Shown here piece by piece: positions 14,426 through 18,621 of a stretch of DNA of 18,621 bases (the first letter of the stretch is position 1; each line of letters starts with the position of its first letter). The notes under the pieces were generated by a model that did not search any database, was not told the DNA's origin, and saw nothing but the letters and a program-made list of their open reading frames with translations. Location: NCBI GenBank assembly GCA_035503615.1, contig DATJTI010000092.1, forward strand, positions 1 to 18,621, given 5' to 3'. Source of the stretch: AP-15 sp035503615. GTDB lineage: Bacteria > Pseudomonadota > Alphaproteobacteria > ATCC43930 > CGMCC-115725. The position numbers and the translations under genes were made by a program.

Positions 14426-15463
14426 AAAGACGCCCTTGCCGGTGGTCTGGGTGTCGAACAGGCGATAGGCTTCGTCGGCCTGGTCGAGTCGCCAGCGATG
14501 CGTGAACAGGCGGTCGACCTCGACGTTGCGATCGACGCAGAATTGCGCGCAATCGGCCTGGCCCTGCCATGAAAAGGTCCAGGAGCCGATAATCGTCAGC
14601 TGTTTTCTGAGCATGTCGGGGCTGACATCGATCGTGACGTTGTTGCGCTCGCCGACAAAGGCGACCGTGCCCCAGACCTTGGCGCTGCGCACCGCGGCGA
14701 TGCGGCCCTCGGGCTGGCTCGAGGTGTCGAGCGTGCAGTCGGCGCCGCCATGGGTCAGGTCCTTGATCGCGCCGACGGGGTCGTTCGAGCGTGGGTTGAC
14801 GGTCTGCCAGGCGCCGAATTCCTTGGCGCGCTCCAGGCGCTCGGGGCTGACATCGAGGGCGATGACCCGCGCCCCCATCGCCGCCGCCAGCTGGGTCGCC
14901 GACAGGCCGACCGGTCCCTGGCCGAACAAGGCGATCGTATCGTTGCCGGAGAGCTTGAGCCGGCGCAGCGCGCCATAGGCGGTGCCGGTGCCGCAGGCGA
15001 TCGCCGCCCCGGCGGCAAACGACAGTTCGTCATGCAATGGCACGAGTGTGAAGGCCGGCACCTTGAGCCAGCGCGCATGCCCGCCATGGGCGTTGTTGCC
15101 ATAGACCAGCACCGGCTGTTCCTGGCACAGCTGCGACCAGCCGGAGCGGCAGTGATGGCACACGGTGCAGCCCTTGTAGTGATGCACCATGACGCGCTCA
15201 CCGATCCGCGCCTGCTTCGGATCGACACCGGGGCCGATCGCGGCGACGATGCCGCAGGGCTCGTGCCCGCCGATCACCGGGTCGGGGTTGACCGGCAGCC
15301 CGCCGCTGGCACCGCCCGATTTCGGCCGGCGATACTGGTGCAGATCGCTGCCGCACATGCCCGAAGCCTTGATCTCGACGACAACCTCGCCCGGCCCCGG
15401 GGTCGGGTCGGGAAACTCCATCAGCTCGATTTCGCGCTCGCCCTTGAAGACTACGCCCTGCAT
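14417..15463 (-). CDS. Zinc-dependent medium-chain alcohol dehydrogenase
   Basis: This is a cytosolic NAD(P)-dependent oxidoreductase of the medium-chain dehydrogenase family, 348 residues long from the ATG at 15463 (GGAGGA upstream). Catalytic zinc ligands fit C37 in MCGSDLH, H67/E68 in GGHEPCG and C157 in AIACGTGTAYGAL. The structural zinc lobe has C99, C102, C105 and C113. The nucleotide-binding fold shows GQGPVGL (G181-x-G183-x2-G186) and D204 at the end of the second strand, which favours NAD over NADP. The substrate is unknown; the closest flavour is sorbitol/threonine dehydrogenase-like enzymes. It is the first gene of the minus-strand group that continues to the unknown protein and the PrpD-family gene, and is divergent from the cupin gene. 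Confidence 0.92.
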   Translation of the reverse strand: MQGVVFKGEREIELMEFPDPTPGPGEVVVEIKASGMCGSDLHQYRRPKSGGASGGLPVNPDPVIGGHEPCGIVAAIGPGVDPKQARIGERVMVHHYKGCTVCHHCRSGWSQLCQEQPVLVYGNNAHGGHARWLKVPAFTLVPLHDELSFAAGAAIACGTGTAYGALRRLKLSGNDTIALFGQGPVGLSATQLAAAMGARVIALDVSPERLERAKEFGAWQTVNPRSNDPVGAIKDLTHGGADCTLDTSSQPEGRIAAVRSAKVWGTVAFVGERNNVTIDVSPDMLRKQLTIIGSWTFSWQGQADCAQFCVDRNVEVDRLFTHRWRLDQADEAYRLFDTQTTGKGVFLM

Positions 15464-15627
15464 CGCTTCCTCCGCATCCAATCCTTGCTCTGTGCGGAGC
15501 CTACGCCTTTTCCATCCCGTCCGGTAATATCGACAGCCGATGACGCAGCCGGCCGGGCAGCTGCGCAGGAACGATCTCCGCGGCCGGTGCCGCGATGCTG
15601 CATTGAAGCCGACGAGGAGCCGCGCGC
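15464..15627. promoter_or_regulatory. Divergent intergenic region between dehydrogenase and cupin genes
   Basis: The 164-bp region should contain promoters for both genes. TAATAT at 15525-15530 is a fair -10 candidate for the cupin side, but no good -35 is found at the right distance. No operator-like dyad stood out. The cupin ribosome-binding site AGGAG is at 15615-15619. Confidence 0.35.
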
Positions 15628-16005
15628 ATGCCGTTCGACAAGCCGCATCTCGAATTTCATCGCGTCGATATGAAGGTCGGCTGGGAGACGCCGCCCGGCT
15701 ATCCCGCTGGCATCGAGCAGAAGATCCTGGCCGGTGCGCTCGACGAGCAGGGCCAGCGCGGCAGCCGCACCCGGCTGTTGCGCTTTGCGCCCGGCGTGTT
15801 CACGACGGCGCCCTTTGTTCATGACTATTGGGAGGAGGTCTATCTGATCTCGGGAGACTTGACCGTCGGCAACGACGAGAGGGGCGAAGGCGGCGAGAAT
15901 TTTCTATCCGGCACTTACGCCTGCCGGCCGCCCGGGGCCGTGCACGGACCGTTCAAGTCGAATGGCGGCTGCCTGCTCTACGAAACCCATTACTACGCGG
16001 ATTGA
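15628..16005 (+). CDS. Small single-domain cupin protein
   Basis: The 125-residue protein is a single cupin barrel. Motif 1 is seen in APFVHDYWEEVYLISGDL (H65, E69/E70, G76), with the second usual His replaced by an aromatic residue. Motif 2 is GTYACRPPGAVHGPF (G96, P101/P102, G103, H106). This fits a metal-binding cupin with a reduced ligand set, as in small cupins of the ChrR/quercetinase-like type, but no reaction can be assigned. There is no signal peptide. The ATG has AGGAG eight bases upstream. It is divergent from the dehydrogenase and convergent with the ABC exporter. It might act on an intermediate of the neighbouring dehydrogenase pathway, which is only a guess from position. Confidence 0.88.
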   Translation: MPFDKPHLEFHRVDMKVGWETPPGYPAGIEQKILAGALDEQGQRGSRTRLLRFAPGVFTTAPFVHDYWEEVYLISGDLTVGNDERGEGGENFLSGTYACRPPGAVHGPFKSNGGCLLYETHYYAD

Positions 16006-16007
16006 CT

Positions 16008-16043
16008 GAACTGGCCGGATCGACCGAACCAGCTGGATCGACC
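16008..16043. repeat. Imperfect 18-bp tandem repeat after the cupin stop
   Basis: GAACTGGCCGGATCGACC (16008-16025) and GAACCAGCTGGATCGACC (16026-16043) match at 15 of 18 positions. They fill most of the 60-bp space between the convergent cupin and ABC exporter genes. No terminator-like hairpin was recognised there. Confidence 0.7.
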
Positions 16044-16065
16044 CTGGCGCGGATGGGCACCCGAG

Positions 16066-17946
16066 CTAGTCGGCGAGAGCGAAGGCGCGGTCCTCCTGGA
16101 GCCGGCACATGCGGTCGAACCGGCCGCGTTGGCGGCGCAGTTCGGCGGGGCTGCCATCCTCGACGACCTCGCCGCGGTCGAGCACGACGACCCGGTCGAA
16201 ATCGGCGACCGTCGACAGCCGATGGGCGATCGCCAGCACGGTGCGGCCGCGCATCAGCACAGCGAGGGCCTGCTGAATCTCGCGTTCGGATGCGCTGTCG
16301 AGCGCCGAAGTCGCCTCGTCGAGCACAATGATCGGGGCGTCCTTGATCAGTGCGCGGGCGATTGCGATGCGCTGCCGTTGGCCACCCGAAAGCTTGGTGC
16401 CGCGCTCGCCGACGACCGTGTCGTAGCCCTTGGGCAATTCGCGGATGAACCCGTCGCACCGCGCCGCGCGGGCGGCGGCCAGCACCTCGGCGTCGCTCGC
16501 CTCGGGCCGGGGATAGCGAATGTTTTCCAGAAGGGAACGGTGCAGCAGCGAGACGTCCTGCGGCACCACCGCGATGGCGCTGCGCAAGCTGTCCTGCGTC
16601 ATCGCTCGGCTGTCCTGATCGTCGATCAGGATATGGCCGCGATCGACATCGACAAGCCGCTGCAACAGAGCAATCAGCGTCGATTTGCCCGCACCTGACG
16701 GGCCGACGATCGCGACATGCTCGCCGGGTCGCACGCGCAAATTGAACCCGCGGAACACCTGCTGCGCACCCGAATAGCGGAAATCGACATCCTCGAAGGC
16801 GATGCTGCCGCCAAGTGGCACCCAATCCGCCGCATCCAACGGGTCGAGCACGCGATGCTTCTCGCCGATGACCTCAATCGATTCGCCGATGCGGCCGAGA
16901 TACTGAGTGGCATTGACCATGCCGAAGGCGAAATCACGCGACCCGTGCAGAATGCGCAGCGCGAGCGCTACGGTCAGGATCACATCCCCTGGAGTGATCC
17001 TGCCCAGGCTCCACAAATGCAGCGTCCAGGTGAGCATGCCGCCCGCCATCAGCCACAAGCCGATATCGTGAAGCACCCGCAGCCGCTCGACATACATCAG
17101 GCTGCCGCGATGCGCGGTGGCCTCGCCATCCAGCAGCCGCTCGAACCTGGCGCGCTCGCGGGCGCGGGCCGAAAACGCCTTGACCAGCCAGATATTGGAC
17201 AGCACGTCGACAAGCTCGCCGCCGACCTCGGCCGCGCGATCGGCATGCAGGCGATGCCGCGCCGCGCCGCGGTGGCTCAGCCGGGCGAGCCCGCCGGCCA
17301 TGATCGTGACAAAGGCGCACAGGGCCGCCACCAGATGCCATTCGACCGTCGCCAGCATGGCCAGGGCGGCGACAAAATCGGCGCAGACCGGCGCGATATT
17401 GAACAGCGTGATCGAGTGCACCTGCTGCAACGCATCGCCGGCGGCGGACACCCGATTGGCCAGGGCGCCCCCCATGCGGTCGGCGAAATACCGGCTGCAA
17501 TGGCCGCTCAAATGGTTGAACAGATCGAATTTCGCCTCGGCCTTATCGACCAGCATCGCCCGGTATCCGGACCAGCTGCCGAGCCGCCACAGCACGCTTT
17601 CCCCGGCCGCCAGCGCGGCGAACAGGCCGAGCGCCCACCACACCCGCGCGATATGCGCCGGACCCGCTGCCATCCCATCGACGATCAGCTTCAGGCCGTA
17701 TTGGGTGATGCAGGCGAAGCTGGCGGCGCCGACGACCGAGCCGACCGCGGCGAGATGGAGCCAGGGGCGCCGCTTGGCATAATGCCACAGAAAAGCGATC
17801 GGCCGGAGCGGGAACGGCGCTGCGCCCGCGTGACCGCTGCGGTGGCGCCGAGCGGGTGACGGCTCGAGGTCGCGCGTATCCGTGGTGTCCGGCCGCCCGG
17901 CCGGGCGATCACGGGAAGATTTCTCGGTCCACTGCGCTGAATTCAT
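16066..17946 (-). CDS. ABC exporter with fused permease and ATPase domains
   Basis: This is a half-transporter of the ABCB/MsbA-like type, expected to act as a homodimer in the inner membrane. The 626-residue protein has a polar, Arg/Ser/Pro-rich N-terminal extension of about 55 residues, six hydrophobic segments, and a C-terminal ATPase. The ATPase has Walker A GPSGAGKST (G415-T423, K421), a Q-loop in VVPQDVSLLHRS, the signature LSGGQ (519-523), Walker B IIVLDEATSALD with D543/E544, and the H-loop in AIAHRLST. All catalytic residues are present. The substrate is unknown. The ATG at 17946 has GGGAAG as a modest ribosome-binding site, and an in-frame ATG at 18006 is an alternative without one. 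It is convergent with the cupin gene and divergent from the PRC-barrel gene. Confidence 0.93.
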   Translation of the reverse strand: MNSAQWTEKSSRDRPAGRPDTTDTRDLEPSPARRHRSGHAGAAPFPLRPIAFLWHYAKRRPWLHLAAVGSVVGAASFACITQYGLKLIVDGMAAGPAHIARVWWALGLFAALAAGESVLWRLGSWSGYRAMLVDKAEAKFDLFNHLSGHCSRYFADRMGGALANRVSAAGDALQQVHSITLFNIAPVCADFVAALAMLATVEWHLVAALCAFVTIMAGGLARLSHRGAARHRLHADRAAEVGGELVDVLSNIWLVKAFSARARERARFERLLDGEATAHRGSLMYVERLRVLHDIGLWLMAGGMLTWTLHLWSLGRITPGDVILTVALALRILHGSRDFAFGMVNATQYLGRIGESIEVIGEKHRVLDPLDAADWVPLGGSIAFEDVDFRYSGAQQVFRGFNLRVRPGEHVAIVGPSGAGKSTLIALLQRLVDVDRGHILIDDQDSRAMTQDSLRSAIAVVPQDVSLLHRSLLENIRYPRPEASDAEVLAAARAARCDGFIRELPKGYDTVVGERGTKLSGGQRQRIAIARALIKDAPIIVLDEATSALDSASEREIQQALAVLMRGRTVLAIAHRLSTVADFDRVVVLDRGEVVEDGSPAELRRQRGRFDRMCRLQEDRAFALAD

Positions 17947-18013
17947 CGCGTGCTTCCCGATCTCCTCCAAGTTGACCCATGAATGCTTGCCTAGGTGAAA
18001 CAGCATTCGCGCA

Positions 18014-18031
18014 TTGACATGATGTTGACAT
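18014..18031. promoter_or_regulatory. TTGACAT direct repeat between ABC exporter and PRC-barrel genes
   Basis: TTGACAT occurs at 18014-18020 and again at 18025-18031, an 11-bp period (about one helical turn). It lies about 70 bp upstream of the exporter start and about 190 bp upstream of the PRC-barrel start. The spacing suits a regulator binding one DNA face. TTGACA is also the -35 consensus, but no good -10 follows at 16-18 bp for either copy, so promoter function is not supported directly. Confidence 0.3.
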
Positions 18032-18221
18032 AAGCGGGCTGGAGCGCCCCATCCGATGAGTTTGCTCCCGAACACGGCCGCGCTCTGGTTAAGATCGGGC
18101 CTGCACAAGCGCTAACGGGATCATGAAGAGTCTATTCCTGTCTGCGGCGTCGCACGCCGCCCGTTGTAATCACCTGTCTTGTCGCGCCGAGCCGCCGCGC
18201 GGGGTTTGCCGCGGCTCTGCA

Positions 18222-18621
18222 ATGCACCTGCGGTGCGATGCCGCAGCCCCGCGCCGGGCCAAAAATGTCCCTGTCCGGACTAGCTTGGCGGCACCGGCGG
18301 TTGCTTCGCGGCGATCGCGCAAGGCGTTGCTGGCGACATTGATCGCCGCCCTCGGATGCGCGGTCGCGGCTGGGCCGTCGGTGCGCGCCGGTCCGGCGAC
18401 ACCTCCCGGCAGCAATCCACCGCAAGCCGCCGGATTGCAGAAGGTCCCTCAAGACCGGCTGATGCCGATCCTCGGCAAGGACGTGGTCAGCGCCACCGGC
18501 GAGAAGATGGGTCCGATTGTCGATGTGCTCTTCAACGGGGCCGGCAAGCCGCTGGCCGCGGTCATCGATTTCGGCGGGTTTCTCGGCGTCGGCACGCGCA
18601 AGATCGCGATCGACTGGAGCG
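18222..18621 (+). CDS. Exported PRC-barrel domain protein, N-terminal part (3' end outside window)
   Basis: The frame is open to the window edge. A signal peptide is visible: basic SRRSRKA, then the hydrophobic LLATLIAALGCAVAAG, with likely cleavage after SVRA. After a Pro/Gly-rich linker comes RLMPILGKDVVSATGEKMG, then IVDVLFNGAGKPLAAVIDFG. This is the start of a PRC-barrel domain (QRC-PRC fold, seen in photosynthetic reaction centre H subunits and many periplasmic alphaproteobacterial proteins). The start is uncertain. The ATG at 18222 gives a long n-region, a TTG at 18285 gives a normal signal peptide, and an in-frame ATG at 18123 would add codons of poor usage. No good ribosome-binding site decides it. 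Its role is unknown. Confidence 0.75.
   Translation, partial: MHLRCDAAAPRRAKNVPVRTSLAAPAVASRRSRKALLATLIAALGCAVAAGPSVRAGPATPPGSNPPQAAGLQKVPQDRLMPILGKDVVSATGEKMGPIVDVLFNGAGKPLAAVIDFGGFLGVGTRKIAIDWS

Noticed and set aside
16717..17859. 380-codon plus-strand frame
   Set aside because: It is antisense to the ABC exporter, whose motifs are complete. The composition is typical of a shadow frame.
18123..18221. Extension of the PRC-barrel gene to the ATG at 18123
   Set aside because: The frame is open, but these codons (AGT, CTA, TCT, TGT) are unlike the rest of the window and the result would be an implausibly long region before the signal peptide. It is kept only as an alternative.

Overview
The window comes from a strongly GC-rich proteobacterial chromosome. 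The gene style fits an alphaproteobacterium (Rhodospirillales or Rhizobiales like): a PilN-type GspL, a type-b GspM, a short GspN/C-like protein in place of a PDZ-containing GspC, and a very GC-rich third codon position. The exact genus cannot be read from the sequence. I see no rRNA, tRNA, CRISPR array, insertion sequence or phage gene.

Layout. Positions 2-334 hold the 3' end of a glutathione S-transferase gene, convergent with gspO. Positions 425-12226 hold a nearly complete type II secretion system (T2SS). The prepilin peptidase gspO is on the minus strand, divergent from a plus-strand block of gspE, gspF, gspH, gspI and gspJ, then a 288-bp gap, then gspL, gspM, a gspN/C-like gene, gspD and gspK. 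The major pseudopilin gspG lies on the minus strand, tail to tail with gspK. Positions 12329-15463 hold a minus-strand metabolic group read in the order zinc alcohol dehydrogenase, unknown 190-residue protein, MmgE/PrpD-family protein; gspG follows on the same strand. A small cupin gene (15628-16005, plus) is divergent from the dehydrogenase. A fused permease/ATPase ABC exporter (16066-17946, minus) is convergent with the cupin. The window ends inside a secreted PRC-barrel protein gene (plus), divergent from the exporter.

How the genes work together. GspE (ATPase), GspF, GspL and GspM form the inner-membrane platform. GspO matures the pseudopilins GspG, H, I, J and K, which build the periplasmic pseudopilus. 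The lipoprotein secretin GspD forms the outer-membrane channel. The GspN/C-like protein has a transmembrane anchor and an HR-like domain but no PDZ domain, and probably links the platform to the secretin. Every core part except a canonical GspC and a pilotin is recognisable. No obvious substrate gene is present, and the metabolic genes downstream have no evident link to secretion.

Most notable is a set of short tandem duplications (12-18 bp) at or near gene ends: after the GST gene, at the gspH/gspI junction (duplicating a ribosome-binding site and start codon), in the gspJ leader, near the gspM end and at the dehydrogenase stop codon. A perfect 12-bp inverted repeat lies between the GST gene and gspO, and a TTGACAT direct repeat lies upstream of the ABC exporter. 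I found no clearly new system. The T2SS is a non-canonical, PDZ-less alphaproteobacterial type whose linker protein and split gspG deserve a look.
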